Positions 17,225 to 26,167 are shown, counted from the stretch's first letter. The stretch is DNA of 64,000 nucleotides from JABMRF01 sp964584985 (GCA_964584985.1 CAZPBK010000001.1:93789-157788), one strand, 5' to 3'. Translations and numbers: made by a program. Notes: generated by a model from the letters alone, not told the origin.

Positions 17225-18282
17225 CTTATTATTAACTTTATTATTTTGTAATACCCCCACATTAAGGGATTAATAATTTTATTTAAAATAATGTTTTCTA
17301 TTTCTTGAAATTTTATTTCCTTAACCATGTCCGGTAAAACTTGACTGTCTTTTTTTTCTCTTAAATTTTTAATTTGTTTTTTTGCTCTATGTATTTTTTT
17401 CCAGGTGGATGGTCTTAAAAAATAACCTTTTATTCTTAACTTTTGCCACAACCAACCTCCGAACAAAGAATAAACAATCATTCCCAGTTCCAGAAATATC
17501 ACTATGGGCAAAAGCAGTAACACCGTTGCAAGCTTATAATATGTAAACAAAGCCAAATAACGATTACGCTCCATATAGTAAATCATGCGCACACTGCGAG
17601 AAAACTCATACTTATGATAAACTACTGATTTATCGGCCAAATAAACTTCATATCCGGCCAATTTAGCTCGCCAGCCCATTTCTAGATCATCATGATACAT
17701 AAAATATTCCTCATTGTACAGACCGATTTTATCCACGACTTTTCTGTCGGTAATATAAGAACAACCACTGGCATAACCTTTTATTCGGCTAATTTCGGGA
17801 CGATCCGCCGAATCTGATTTTTTATAACCGCGAGTAAAACCAAAACCCAAATAATGCAGTTCATTGCCCAAAGAGTTAATTTTCGCCTTGTTAAAATTAC
17901 CGTCTTCAGGATAAAGTAAAATCTTTGATTGAACCATCCCCGGATTTTTCGCACCCTCAAAAGCCTTAACTAAATTCTCCAACCAAAATCGATCAAATCG
18001 CGTATCCATATTGGCAATCACATATAGATCAATCCCCTGTTCCCGCGCTTTTTTTATTCCCGCGTTATTAGCCGCCGCATAATTACCGTCTTTTCTGGGA
18101 ATAATTTCCGCTTCCGGATATTTTTGCTTTAAATATTTTTCAGAATCTTCAGAGCTGGCATTGTCCACAATAAAAACCTTGAAATCTTTATAACTTTGTT
18201 CTTGCAAACTTTGCCGGCATTCACTTAAAAACTTTTTGGCATAATCCTTATAATTAACTAAAATAACCGCTGTTTTTTTCAT
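17218..18282 (-). CDS. Family 2 glycosyltransferase (rhamnosyltransferase-like)
   Basis: The 354-residue GT-A enzyme starts AVILVNYKDY, followed by FIVDNASSEDS and the metal-site region YVIANMDTRF. The GCSYITDRKVVDKIGLYNEEYF stretch with YHDDLEMGWR is characteristic of the WcaE/RfbN-type subgroup. A hydrophobic hairpin around residues 245-275 probably ties it to the membrane. It lies 3 bases from the DUF2304 gene. The added sugar is not determinable. Confidence 0.9.
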   Translation of the reverse strand: MKKTAVILVNYKDYAKKFLSECRQSLQEQSYKDFKVFIVDNASSEDSEKYLKQKYPEAEIIPRKDGNYAAANNAGIKKAREQGIDLYVIANMDTRFDRFWLENLVKAFEGAKNPGMVQSKILLYPEDGNFNKAKINSLGNELHYLGFGFTRGYKKSDSADRPEISRIKGYASGCSYITDRKVVDKIGLYNEEYFMYHDDLEMGWRAKLAGYEVYLADKSVVYHKYEFSRSVRMIYYMERNRYLALFTYYKLATVLLLLPIVIFLELGMIVYSLFGGWLWQKLRIKGYFLRPSTWKKIHRAKKQIKNLREKKDSQVLPDMVKEIKFQEIENIILNKIINPLMWGYYKIIKLIIRW

Positions 18283-18285
18283 AAA

Positions 18286-18630
18286 CTAATTTTCTCCTTG
18301 ATTTTTTTTAGTGGAATCAACCGCGATTTTCCCGACCAATTCAGTCATTTTTTCTTCTATTTTATTTAATTTTAAATTCAAACGAAAACCGGCGTAAAAC
18401 AAGATAATCACTGCTAAATAAATAATCAAATCTACTCCCCGACCCACTCCTATCATGTTGGCCACATAACTCACGCTCATGGGAAAAATATCAATCAATG
18501 CCACAATTAGCCAAAGTAATGTCCAAAATCCAAACAACCAAACTGAAATTTGTTTTTGCTTAAGTTTAACCGCTGCCCTGAAAATAACAAAAGCGATAAA
18601 CAACAATATCAAAACTTGAAAAACAGACAT
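18286..18630 (-). CDS. DUF2304 family membrane protein
   Basis: The 114-residue protein has three hydrophobic segments with the DUF2304 layout, including the FGFWTLLWLIVALIDIFP region and RGVDLIIYLAVIILFYAGF. A charged, coiled C-terminus follows (KLNKIEEKMTELVGK). DUF2304 proteins sit next to GT2 enzymes of the dolichyl-phosphate type, as here, and are thought to help that enzyme at the membrane. That role is by association. Confidence 0.8.
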   Translation of the reverse strand: MSVFQVLILLFIAFVIFRAAVKLKQKQISVWLFGFWTLLWLIVALIDIFPMSVSYVANMIGVGRGVDLIIYLAVIILFYAGFRLNLKLNKIEEKMTELVGKIAVDSTKKNQGEN

Positions 18631-18632
18631 AG

Positions 18633-19295
18633 CTAATTTAATAATTTATTAATCATCATTTTCCAGCCCATACTTATTTTCGGTTTAACTTTTTTGTTAG
18701 TTGCATACTCATCATAATTAACCACAATGGAAACCTCGGTGCAATTTAAGTTTTTCTTTTTTATATTCTGCATTATTTCACTACAATGCATAAAATCATT
18801 TTTTCGCCAATATAAATCCTTATAAACTCGAGTTCGAAAAGCTCTTAACCCACTTTGCGGATCACTGAATTGCAGATCCAACACCTTTTTGGAAAAAATC
18901 CGAGCCAAGCCTAAAATTATCTTCTTTTTCCCCGGCAGATCGCTTTTTTTCTGCAAAAACCTGGAGCCGATCACTACTTCAGATCCGGCCTTAAGTTGAT
19001 TAACCAGTTTTTCAATATCTTTAACTCTATGCTGTCCGTCGGCGTCAAAATGTACCACAAAATCATAACCGGCGCCAACGGCAAACTCACTACCTGTTCT
19101 AAGCGCCGCCCCCTGTCCCAAATTGACCAAATGTCTGGTTCGATAAATCGGCAAATCACCCAAATTTTTCCAAGTTGCGTCTCTGCTACCATCATCCACC
19201 ACCAAAACATCATAACCGTTTTGACAAAGATCTTTAACCGTGACAAATATTCTTTTTTGTTCATTATAAGCGGGAATCACCACCAAAGTTTTCAT
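18633..19295 (-). CDS. Family 2 glycosyltransferase, polyprenyl-phosphate sugar synthase-like
   Basis: This 220-residue GT-A enzyme has TLVVIPAYNEQKRIF at the N-terminus, VVDDGSRD, LGQGAALRTG and the metal motif FDADGQH. It lacks the C-terminal membrane helices of GtrB, and the DUF2304 protein encoded just downstream could supply the membrane part. It likely charges undecaprenyl phosphate with a sugar. The upstream epimerase, separated by one base, may make the donor. Confidence 0.88.
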   Translation of the reverse strand: MKTLVVIPAYNEQKRIFVTVKDLCQNGYDVLVVDDGSRDATWKNLGDLPIYRTRHLVNLGQGAALRTGSEFAVGAGYDFVVHFDADGQHRVKDIEKLVNQLKAGSEVVIGSRFLQKKSDLPGKKKIILGLARIFSKKVLDLQFSDPQSGLRAFRTRVYKDLYWRKNDFMHCSEIMQNIKKKNLNCTEVSIVVNYDEYATNKKVKPKISMGWKMMINKLLN

Positions 19296-19296
19296 A

Positions 19297-20301
19297 TTAA
19301 ATATCTGTACTAAAAGTTAAAAGATTTTTATGTGCTTTGGTAAAATCAATGGTTTTTTGCAAACCGTCTTCCAGAGTCACCACCGGAATCCACCCGAGAT
19401 CCTCTTTGATTTTGGTAATGTCCGGCAAGGCCAACTCCCTCATAAAAAGCTCTTTTTCAGCTGTCTTTATCTCAGACTTGGAATTAGTCAAATCTATGAT
19501 TTTTTCAGCAATATCACCTATTTTATAAACATCCGTACTCCCCACATTCACCGGCTCTTTAATATCGGATCTCATTACTTTTAAGCATCCTTCCACCGCA
19601 TCGCTGACATAACATAGAGAAGTGGTGAAATCCTTGGTACCATAGATTGTTAAATTCTTATTTTCCAGAGCGTTGATAATAAAATCCGGTATCATTTGCC
19701 CATCATCCAAAAGCATTTTTGGCCCATAAGTTCTAAAAAATCTGATCGTACGCACTTCCAAACCCTTGATTTCAGCATAAGTTCTGACCACTGTTTCGGC
19801 ATATCTTTTTCCTTCATCATAACAGGCTCTGGGATCATCCAAGCGAGAAATGCCTTGAAAATCTTCTTTCACAAATTCGTCTTTGGGGGTTTCTCCGTAC
19901 ACCACCGAAGAAGAAGCCTGTAAAAATCTGGCTTGATATTTAACCGCTATATCCAAAGCATTAATCAAGCCCAAAGTCTGGGTCCTAACCGTATCCAATT
20001 TTAATTTTTCAAAATTTTTAACCGAAGTGGGACAAGCTAAATTATAAACCTCTTGAATCCCAAAAACTTTTAATTGTAAAGAAGCCAGCTCCTTGTTGTT
20101 TTCCAAATTTAATTTTTCGGTTATATCAGCTTTGATAAACTTAAAATTAGGTGCTCTTAACAAATGATTAATATTATTTTCCGAACTGGTGACAAAGTTG
20201 TCCACACAGATAACATTAGATTCGGAAAGCAATCTTTCACATAAATGCGCACCGATAAAACCGGCTCCGCCGATCACTAAAATATTTTTTTTATTGTCCA
20301 T
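19297..20301 (-). CDS. NAD-dependent nucleotide-sugar epimerase/dehydratase
   Basis: This extended SDR enzyme of 334 residues has GGAGFIGAHLCERLL at its N-terminus and YNLACPTSV. The catalytic Tyr and Lys lie in ACYDEGKRYAET, and RFFRTYGPKMLLDDGQM is close to the UDP-glucuronate decarboxylase pattern. It is related to, but clearly diverged from, the UDP-xylose synthase at 1.3 kb. The product may be UDP-xylose or a related sugar. It probably supplies the adjacent GT2. Confidence 0.85.
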   Translation of the reverse strand: MDNKKNILVIGGAGFIGAHLCERLLSESNVICVDNFVTSSENNINHLLRAPNFKFIKADITEKLNLENNKELASLQLKVFGIQEVYNLACPTSVKNFEKLKLDTVRTQTLGLINALDIAVKYQARFLQASSSVVYGETPKDEFVKEDFQGISRLDDPRACYDEGKRYAETVVRTYAEIKGLEVRTIRFFRTYGPKMLLDDGQMIPDFIINALENKNLTIYGTKDFTTSLCYVSDAVEGCLKVMRSDIKEPVNVGSTDVYKIGDIAEKIIDLTNSKSEIKTAEKELFMRELALPDITKIKEDLGWIPVVTLEDGLQKTIDFTKAHKNLLTFSTDI

Positions 20302-20365
20302 AAGGCAAAAAATTAATTTTTAGGCTTATTTTATACTCTTATTTTAACTTTTTTTATAAATAAAA

Positions 20366-20563
20366 TCAAACCTGAGATTTATATTCCCCTTCTTCCAAAA
20401 TCAACCAAAGGATTCCGCTGATAACCGCCAAAACCACCAACCAACCAAAATCAAAGTAATATCTGATAAAACCGTCTTGAATATTGTCAATCAAATAAAA
20501 AAGTCCCAAAAAGATTAAATCTATCCAAAAAAATTCCTTAAAAAAAATTCTTAAATACTGCAT
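20366..20563 (-). CDS. Small two-helix membrane protein, hypothetical
   Basis: A 65-residue frame encodes two hydrophobic segments, FFWIDLIFLGLFYLIDNI and WLVVLAVISGILWLILE, joined by an aromatic loop. No family is recognised. It lies 34 bases after the stop of the 419-residue protein gene and 64 bases before the epimerase, on the same strand. No overlapping frame looks better, so it is plausible but unproven. Confidence 0.5.
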   Translation of the reverse strand: MQYLRIFFKEFFWIDLIFLGLFYLIDNIQDGFIRYYFDFGWLVVLAVISGILWLILEEGEYKSQV

Positions 20564-20597
20564 ATTTTAATACTTGTTTTTTACAATTATCCCCGGT

Positions 20598-21857
20598 TTA
20601 TTCAAATTCAATCTTAATACGGTTAATCTTAAACTTTTGTTCATCCAAACGGGCAAAAGGCACCCAAAAACTAAAAATAAAACGATCAAAATCTCCATAA
20701 GAGTAATAGTTTTTCGGAGACAATAAAAATTCCAAACTCTTAGTTTGCCAATCATCTGAATTTTCATTGTTAACTTGAGCGTTCTCTTTCTTGTCCTGAA
20801 AACTGAAATGATCAAACGGTTTAAAAGAAATAAAACCGTTGGTACGCATTTTTAAATCTCCAATTTTTGAATAAACCTTTACCGGCTTGGAATAATCACG
20901 CAAATCAGCGGTTTTATATTTTAAAATCTCGTTTAATTGAAATTCTTGACTATTTAATAAAATGGTTTGCTTGCTTTCCCTGTGCGGAGTAAAAAAACTC
21001 AAATAATCGGCTTGAACCCAAAATTCGGAGTATTCTTTTTTCTTTAATTGCGGATAATGGATCGAAAGATCTTCGGTCAAGAATATCTTGTCGGAAAACA
21101 AAACAACCGGGGAATTTATTTTTATACTGTTGGTCACAACATCTTCACCCGCTTTCCAACTTAATTTATACCAACCTTTTTGACCCAAAAATTCTTGAAC
21201 ACCAAAATTGCTCAAAAAATTTAATTGGCCGTTCCCCTCGGCAACACCATCGTCTTTAATTATTTCATGGTAAATCTGCGTCTCCCGATCAAAAATCTCT
21301 AACTCTACAGGATCGGCTCCGGCATGACGATTTATATCAAAATGCTCAATCTCTAAATCCAGTAAATCTTTATCAGCCCAAAAATAAAACTCAAAAGAAC
21401 CGCGCAATCGAATGTTTATATCGGTTGATTTTTGTTGATCTTTTTTTACGCTCGGCAATCGCTTATTTAACATGCTCCGGGGATCTGACAAAACTCGCCA
21501 ATCATATTCTCCGGTACTTGGGTTTTCCAATTTACCCAATTCAATCGGCTGACCTGATTTATTTTTATATTCAATACTAACCCGACCTCGGGTGAAATTA
21601 TTTTTAACTTTTACTTCAAAATGCACCGGATAACCGCGTACCGCCTGATAATTTCGCCCGGTTTCATCTTTTTGCGGCAAAACCAGACTTTCATTGGGAT
21701 AAAGCCGGGAAATAAAACGATTGTCACGGACAAAATCATAACTATGCTCCCACGGTGTTAAAACAGCCAGATTCTTATCAATAATAAACACACTCAACCC
21801 CAAAAAGCCTGAAAAAATCACAATAGTTGTTAACCATTTAAAAGTTTTAATCTTCAT
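20598..21857 (-). CDS. Membrane-anchored extracytoplasmic protein of unknown function
   Basis: A single N-terminal helix (about residues 10-28) anchors a 390-residue outside domain that looks beta-rich, with alternating hydrophobic residues and stretches such as HFEVKVKNNFTRGRVSIEYK. I recognise no catalytic motif. It overlaps the end of the GT39-like gene by 11 bases, so the two are probably translated together. A role in handling or binding the sugar made by the membrane transferase is inferred from context only. Confidence 0.65.
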   Translation of the reverse strand: MKIKTFKWLTTIVIFSGFLGLSVFIIDKNLAVLTPWEHSYDFVRDNRFISRLYPNESLVLPQKDETGRNYQAVRGYPVHFEVKVKNNFTRGRVSIEYKNKSGQPIELGKLENPSTGEYDWRVLSDPRSMLNKRLPSVKKDQQKSTDINIRLRGSFEFYFWADKDLLDLEIEHFDINRHAGADPVELEIFDRETQIYHEIIKDDGVAEGNGQLNFLSNFGVQEFLGQKGWYKLSWKAGEDVVTNSIKINSPVVLFSDKIFLTEDLSIHYPQLKKKEYSEFWVQADYLSFFTPHRESKQTILLNSQEFQLNEILKYKTADLRDYSKPVKVYSKIGDLKMRTNGFISFKPFDHFSFQDKKENAQVNNENSDDWQTKSLEFLLSPKNYYSYGDFDRFIFSFWVPFARLDEQKFKINRIKIEFE

Positions 21858-23547
21858 TATTTAATTCAATTAGTTTGTATAAATTTTCAGTTCCGCTAAT
21901 ATGACAAACATATTCCAAGCTAAGGTTTAGCTCAGTCAATTTGCCTTCGGAAAAAGCGATCACTTCATCAATCGGTCGCTCACTGTAATAATAACCTTGA
22001 AATTTGGTTTGCGGTATCTTTTGTAAGGCCTGAAAATGCTTGGTGCTATTCAGTTGTCTTATGATTTTATATTCATCGTCAAAAACCTTATCCGCCCAAT
22101 TGGGAACAATTAAAATACTTGCATTCACCGGCGCTCTTTTTTTCACCAGCTCCAAACGCTCGGCATATCCGTCCAGAGTTTTTTCCACTTGCAACATACC
22201 CAGTTTTTTTTCAAAAAATGTTAAATACCCAGAAAAGGTTAAAAACAAAATTAAATACAAAGCAATAAACGATTTTTTATATTTCCCCAAACTCTTGGCC
22301 ATAAAATTCAAGCCGATCACCGCAAAGGGCAAGCCGAAAATATAAATCGGTAAAAAATAACGCACATAAGAAATATCCAAGGTCGGTTTGGCCAAATCAT
22401 AATTGCTATGATAAAGCCACAGCCACCAACTGCCGTAATAAACAAAAACCGCGACCGAACTTAAACAATAGGTTAGCAAATAAAATTTTTCCGAGCGTTT
22501 TATTTTTTTTTTCATCAAATCAATAAACTTTTTGGCCAGACCTAAAAACAGAGGGATGGAAATCCACCAAAAAATCAGCAAAATAAATTTATAAAAATTC
22601 TCCATCAGTCTTTTTTCTTTAAAACCAAAAGGTGCGATAAAAGCCCGAGTTAAATCCCAAACATTGTTATTTTTTTTAACCACCAAGGCTTGTTTGTTTT
22701 TATCATAATCGCGATCCGCTTGACTAATATCAATCAATTCAACTCGGTCGCCGTCGTCATTGTCCAATTTAGAGTAACCGGTGGTAAAAGATGAACCGTA
22801 CAGAGTTTTATTCACCTCCAATACGGGCAAAGCCAAAACAATCATTAAAATCAAACCTACAGACAAATAAGACCATTTTATTTTTTTTCTTTGCCAAATA
22901 ATCAAGCCCAGGACCATGACAGCGATCCACAAAAGCTCACTTGGACGCATCAATACGGCCAAAGCCAAGCAAAAAGCCGACAAAACATAAAATAACAGTT
23001 TGCTTTTTTCATTTTCAAAAATTTTCACCCAAAAATATACAGCCAAAATCACCAAACTCAAAACCGGGATATTATTCATCATTCCCCTGTTGGAATAATA
23101 AAGAAAGACCGGATGCAAAGCCATTAAAAACCCGGAAAACAAGGCGATTTTTGGGCTGAAAAATCTTTTAATCAATCCGTAAAACGCCATCACGGCCAAA
23201 ACTGCCAAAAGCGGAGTAAGATATTCAATTAAACTCAAGCCGATAATTTTTCCGATTAAACCGTAGACCATGATCATTCCGACAAAGCCCTGAGGTACCA
23301 ACCGCCCATGAGAATTAACATTAAAACTGCGGCCCTGAATCTGCTTTTCCAACTCCAAATTCAAAGGTTCGTCAATGGCGATTTGTCCCGTTTGGACATA
23401 ATTTTTTATAAAAATAAAATTCGCGGTTTCATCCGGTGAATTGTAAATCTGATCCGAGGTTAAAGCCAAAAAACTATATAAAATAAAGCAAAGCACCAAA
23501 AAAGCGCCCGCCAAAACAGGGAAATATTTTTTCAGATTTTTACTCAT
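21847..23547 (-). CDS. GT39-like / ArnT-PMT superfamily membrane glycosyltransferase
   Basis: The 566-residue polytopic protein has about 11 hydrophobic segments. The first outside loop contains SPDETANFIF, with the acidic pair typical of GT-C transferases that use polyprenyl-phosphate sugars. A soluble C-terminal part follows the last helix (from about residue 450). It would act on the outer face, transferring the lipid-linked sugars made by the GT2 enzymes downstream in the same operon. Target molecules are unknown. It is the first gene of this block. Confidence 0.78.
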   Translation of the reverse strand: MSKNLKKYFPVLAGAFLVLCFILYSFLALTSDQIYNSPDETANFIFIKNYVQTGQIAIDEPLNLELEKQIQGRSFNVNSHGRLVPQGFVGMIMVYGLIGKIIGLSLIEYLTPLLAVLAVMAFYGLIKRFFSPKIALFSGFLMALHPVFLYYSNRGMMNNIPVLSLVILAVYFWVKIFENEKSKLLFYVLSAFCLALAVLMRPSELLWIAVMVLGLIIWQRKKIKWSYLSVGLILMIVLALPVLEVNKTLYGSSFTTGYSKLDNDDGDRVELIDISQADRDYDKNKQALVVKKNNNVWDLTRAFIAPFGFKEKRLMENFYKFILLIFWWISIPLFLGLAKKFIDLMKKKIKRSEKFYLLTYCLSSVAVFVYYGSWWLWLYHSNYDLAKPTLDISYVRYFLPIYIFGLPFAVIGLNFMAKSLGKYKKSFIALYLILFLTFSGYLTFFEKKLGMLQVEKTLDGYAERLELVKKRAPVNASILIVPNWADKVFDDEYKIIRQLNSTKHFQALQKIPQTKFQGYYYSERPIDEVIAFSEGKLTELNLSLEYVCHISGTENLYKLIELNNED

Positions 23548-23582
23548 AGCCTAATTATTATACACTATTTGCCTGTTTTTAC

Positions 23583-23611
23583 AAAAAAATTCGGCCGCTC
23601 GGCGACCGAAT
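23583..23611 (-). terminator. Rho-independent terminator
   Basis: In the minus-strand RNA a 10-bp stem (ATTCGGTCGC / GCGGCCGAAT, one G-U) with loop CGA is followed by seven U. It ends the transcript of the 94-residue orphan and is one of the strongest in the window. Confidence 0.88.
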
Positions 23612-23634
23612 GTATGTTTTGAATTCCTTGTTGA

Positions 23635-23919
23635 TCAAAGCTTAATCAGAATCCTGCCCGGCTCATCATTTCCGTTACTCCAACGACCATTTTTAAAGCG
23701 AAACCCCAACTGTCGCATACGCTTGGACGGAACCGCTCTTTGCCCCCTTGGAGTGGTGTAAGTGCCCACGCGCCGGGTTCTCCCCAAAAAAAGAATCAAT
23801 TCTTCTTGCTCCGAAATTTCACTCGGCTCTACTCGGCTACCGGATTTTGATTCCACCACTACGGCCGGATCCTGGCGACGAGCCACGGCAAGAACAGGAG
23901 TTGTCTCCATACCTTTCAT
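23635..23919 (-). CDS. Small basic orphan protein with strong expression signals
   Basis: The 94-residue product matches no family I know. It is hydrophilic and Arg-rich, with GRTRRVGTYTTPRGQRAVPS in the middle and LGFRFKNGRWSNGN near the end. It could bind nucleic acid, but no motif proves this. Expression signals are excellent: AAGGAGGAC before the ATG, TTGACT-17-TATAAT upstream and a strong terminator downstream. Its codons look more GC-rich than those of the flanking glycan genes. Confidence 0.65.
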   Translation of the reverse strand: MKGMETTPVLAVARRQDPAVVVESKSGSRVEPSEISEQEELILFLGRTRRVGTYTTPRGQRAVPSKRMRQLGFRFKNGRWSNGNDEPGRILIKL

Positions 23920-23953
23920 TTGTCCTCCTTGGTTTTAGTTAAAAAGTATAATT

Positions 23954-23982
23954 ATTATAGCGAATTAGCCAATTTCAGTCAA
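23954..23982 (-). promoter_or_regulatory. Near-consensus sigma-70 promoter
   Basis: On the minus strand TTGACT (23977-23982) and TATAAT (23954-23959) are 17 bases apart and point at the 94-residue orphan gene. From here to the terminator at 24161 the sequence is AT-rich and I see no gene. Confidence 0.85.
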
Positions 23983-24160
23983 GCAAGAACAAAAGACTCC
24001 TTATTTTTATTAAACAGATTAATTCAACATAAATCAACTGACAAATCTATACTTAGCCCTAATTACCTTTACCTGTTTTTTGTTATTTTGACCTCTATCG
24101 CCTCATTTATGTGCTATTCACCAACGCTCCAAAACAAGAACACTAAATTTGTTCAAGACT

Positions 24161-24193
24161 AAAAAAAGCGTTAGCAATGAAGCAAACGCTTTT
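24161..24193 (-). terminator. Rho-independent terminator
   Basis: AAAAGCGTT and AACGCTTTTTTT arms around a short variable loop form a stem with a U run in the minus-strand RNA, downstream of the 98-residue membrane protein. Confidence 0.8.
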
Positions 24194-24210
24194 AATTTTT
24201 TTATTTCTTC

Positions 24211-24507
24211 TTACCCTTGCCGCCGGTCATTCTTTCGCTTCCCCCATTTCAGGAACAAGGCAATGCCCAGCAACAAAAACACAAACATCACCAAATAGAC
24301 TGCCAACAGATGCTTAGCCGTCAACACAAAACCCAAAAAAAGGCTAAGCCCTATCGCGACCAAACAGCCGATAATCACAAAAGCTACGGCAAAAGGCCAA
24401 AAAGAAAACAAAGCAATTCCAAACCCGATAATAGTCGCCAGTACGAGTCCGTTATGAACGGCTTTACTCGTATTTCGCCCTTGTTTGTTTCCGTCCAAAT
24501 CTTTCAT
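24211..24507 (-). CDS. Small three-helix membrane protein, hypothetical
   Basis: The 98-residue product has a hydrophilic N-terminus of about 18 residues, three hydrophobic segments (LVLATIIGFGIALFSFWPF, FVIIGCLVAIGLSLFLGFVL, LLAVYLVMFVFLLLGIALF) and a basic tail. I recognise no family. AAAAGGAGGTCA precedes the ATG, a perfect-spaced TTGACA/TATAAT promoter lies upstream and a terminator downstream, so it is a well-expressed single-gene unit. Confidence 0.68.
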   Translation of the reverse strand: MKDLDGNKQGRNTSKAVHNGLVLATIIGFGIALFSFWPFAVAFVIIGCLVAIGLSLFLGFVLTAKHLLAVYLVMFVFLLLGIALFLKWGKRKNDRRQG

Positions 24508-24544
24508 ATTGACCTCCTTTTAGCAATGAACAAATTGACCTTGA

Positions 24545-24573
24545 ATTATAGCAGATTAAGAAAATATTGTCAA
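24545..24573 (-). promoter_or_regulatory. Consensus sigma-70 promoter
   Basis: TTGACA (24568-24573) and TATAAT (24545-24550), both perfect and 17 bases apart, drive the 98-residue membrane protein gene. It starts directly after the rpmG terminator. Confidence 0.9.
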
Positions 24574-24577
24574 TATC

Positions 24578-24605
24578 AAAAAATCGGCTAATGGCCGATT
24601 TTTTT
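24578..24605 (-). terminator. Rho-independent terminator after rpmG
   Basis: An ATCGGC / GCCGAT stem flanked by A and T runs lies just past the rpmG stop. It overlaps nothing else and abuts the next promoter. Confidence 0.85.
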
Positions 24606-24614
24606 GCAATAACT

Positions 24615-24770
24615 TTATTTTGTTTCTTTATGCGGAGTATGCTTTTTACATTTTTTACAGTACTTTTTCAACTCTAGCTTTTCTTTAATGGATTTTTTGT
24701 TTCTGCGAGAAAAATAGTTTATATTTCCGCATTCTTTGCATTGCAACTTAATTAAATGTGTTTGTGACAT
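24615..24770 (-). CDS. rpmG: 50S ribosomal protein L33
   Basis: The 51-residue protein is a zinc-ribbon L33: LIKLQCKECGNINYFSRRNK, KLELKKYCKKC and KHTPHKE, with cysteines at 11, 14, 38 and 41. The open frame extends upstream to 24893, but that part runs through tRNA-Thr, so I start at the ATG at 24770. It follows tRNA-Thr by about 60 bases on the same strand and is closed by a terminator. Confidence 0.93.
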   Translation of the reverse strand: MSQTHLIKLQCKECGNINYFSRRNKKSIKEKLELKKYCKKCKKHTPHKETK

Positions 24771-24832
24771 ATAATAAAATTTATTGTTTAAAATCAATCT
24801 CAGCCGAATTTTCAGAAAAACACAGCTGAGAA

Positions 24833-24908
24833 TGGAGCCAACGGAGGGATTCGAACCCACGACCGATGGTTTACAAAACCACTGCTCTACCAACTGAGCT
24901 ACGTTGGC
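24833..24908 (-). tRNA. tRNA-Thr (TGT anticodon)
   Basis: The minus strand reads GCCAACGTAGCTCAGTTGGT at its 5' end. The anticodon loop is TTTGTAA (anticodon TGT), the T-loop is GGTTCGAATCC, the acceptor is fully paired, the discriminator is T and CCA is encoded at 24833-24835. It lies upstream of rpmG. Confidence 0.95.
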
Positions 24909-24960
24909 AAAAAGGTGTTGGCATTATAGCATAATCAGTAAATAATGCAAGAGTTTGAAT

Positions 24961-24990
24961 AAAAAAAAGACAAAGCCGTTGCTTTGTCTC
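24961..24990 (-). terminator. Rho-independent terminator
   Basis: GAGACAAAGC and GCTTTGTCTT arms with loop AACG are followed by a long U run in the minus-strand RNA, ending the PRTase-like gene's transcript. Confidence 0.88.
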
Positions 24991-25012
24991 ATTTTATTAC
25001 TTTTTGTCCCTC

Positions 25013-26107
25013 CTACCGGCCGGATCCTCCTTTTTCCAGACGGTTAATACTTTCTTCAATTGCTTTGACCACCGACCAATCCCGTTTTTTGCGGTAATGA
25101 AAAGGAATTCTGGGCAAATGCCCCACCTTCAAAATTCGCTTCTCACAGGTGATGGCTTTGGTCTCTTTTTCAATAGCCAAACACAATTCAATGCTGAGAT
25201 TCAGACAAAAAACCGAAAATTCTTTAACCTTGGAAATGGGAATTCCGGCCCAAGCCACCGGATTTCCCAATGGCATGATATAAGGCGCACAATAATTCCC
25301 CTCCATGGGTACGCCGAAATACCACTTGCCGATTTCTTCGTGGGAATGGTCAAACAATTGCTCCCCCACAATTCGTCCGGAATAATCAACTCCCACAAAA
25401 AAATCTCGCTCGGCCACCCAATCGTGCACTCTTTGTCGGGAAAATCTTTCAACCCATTCAAAGGGCACATCCAAGGTTTGACAATCCTTTGTCTCATCCC
25501 TTATCTCAATACCAATAATAAACTTTTCCACTTCAATCCCGGCACTACCCAGCAAACTCTTCACGGCCAGTAAAGACTTTCTGGTCCAAGTCCCATCATC
25601 AACCACAATCACACGTTTTTTGCGCATAGCCTTGATCCGCCCCTGATTAACAATCCTGTCCAACTGTCTTTTGATACTAAGCTCGGTTTCCCTGGGACCG
25701 CGACCTATCTCAGACCAAGCAAAAAAAGGATTATTCTGTTCCATAATCTCGGAGAAATGCACTATGCGCCCCGTGTCAAAAAAGATATCAGCCGTACCTT
25801 GCTCCACATAGACCTTGTCCAAGGAAATTACCGGTACATCTTGGGACGCCTTGCTCAGATGTCGCAAAATTCCCGTTTTAACATATTCCCAAGGAAAGTA
25901 ACTAAGAGCAATTCCATGCGGAGACAAAATCCTTTCCAATTTTTTTCGCAACTTTCCGGTTAAACGATCAAAAATCTTTTTGTCCGGTAAGTAAAAAAAA
26001 CCCTTGCCGTTATTGATAGTCCTGCTGACTAAAACACGCAAATCCCCCGTTAAAATATAATCCTTAACCAAAGGTTCAGAATATAACAAATGATCACTCC
26101 TCGGCAT
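25013..26107 (-). CDS. PRTase-like protein of unknown function
   Basis: No family is certain for this 364-residue protein. Residues about 163-180 read KKRVIVVDDGTWTRKSLLA, which resembles the PRPP loop of phosphoribosyltransferases (VVDDG-x-TG-x-S), but the usual TG is TR. The N-terminal half is mixed alpha/beta, and a later RIVGEQLFDHSHEEIGKWYF stretch is distinctive. I prefer the ATG at 26107 to the TTG at 26110, because GGAGGGAGG precedes it. TTGACG-17-TAAGAT lies upstream, inside the 3' end of the HAD gene, and a terminator lies downstream. A nucleotide- or PRPP-binding role is possible. Confidence 0.6.
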   Translation of the reverse strand: MPRSDHLLYSEPLVKDYILTGDLRVLVSRTINNGKGFFYLPDKKIFDRLTGKLRKKLERILSPHGIALSYFPWEYVKTGILRHLSKASQDVPVISLDKVYVEQGTADIFFDTGRIVHFSEIMEQNNPFFAWSEIGRGPRETELSIKRQLDRIVNQGRIKAMRKKRVIVVDDGTWTRKSLLAVKSLLGSAGIEVEKFIIGIEIRDETKDCQTLDVPFEWVERFSRQRVHDWVAERDFFVGVDYSGRIVGEQLFDHSHEEIGKWYFGVPMEGNYCAPYIMPLGNPVAWAGIPISKVKEFSVFCLNLSIELCLAIEKETKAITCEKRILKVGHLPRIPFHYRKKRDWSVVKAIEESINRLEKGGSGR

Positions 26108-26167
26108 CAAACCTCCCTCCGGGTCAAAAAGAATTAAATGAACAAATATTAAAAATTCCTTAAATAT

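Noticed and set aside
20567..20815. 82-codon minus-strand frame
   Set aside because: It is a shadow frame of the 419-residue protein with no independent signals.
24771..24893. Upstream extension of the rpmG frame
   Set aside because: It overlaps tRNA-Thr, and the L33 family starts at the ATG at 24770.
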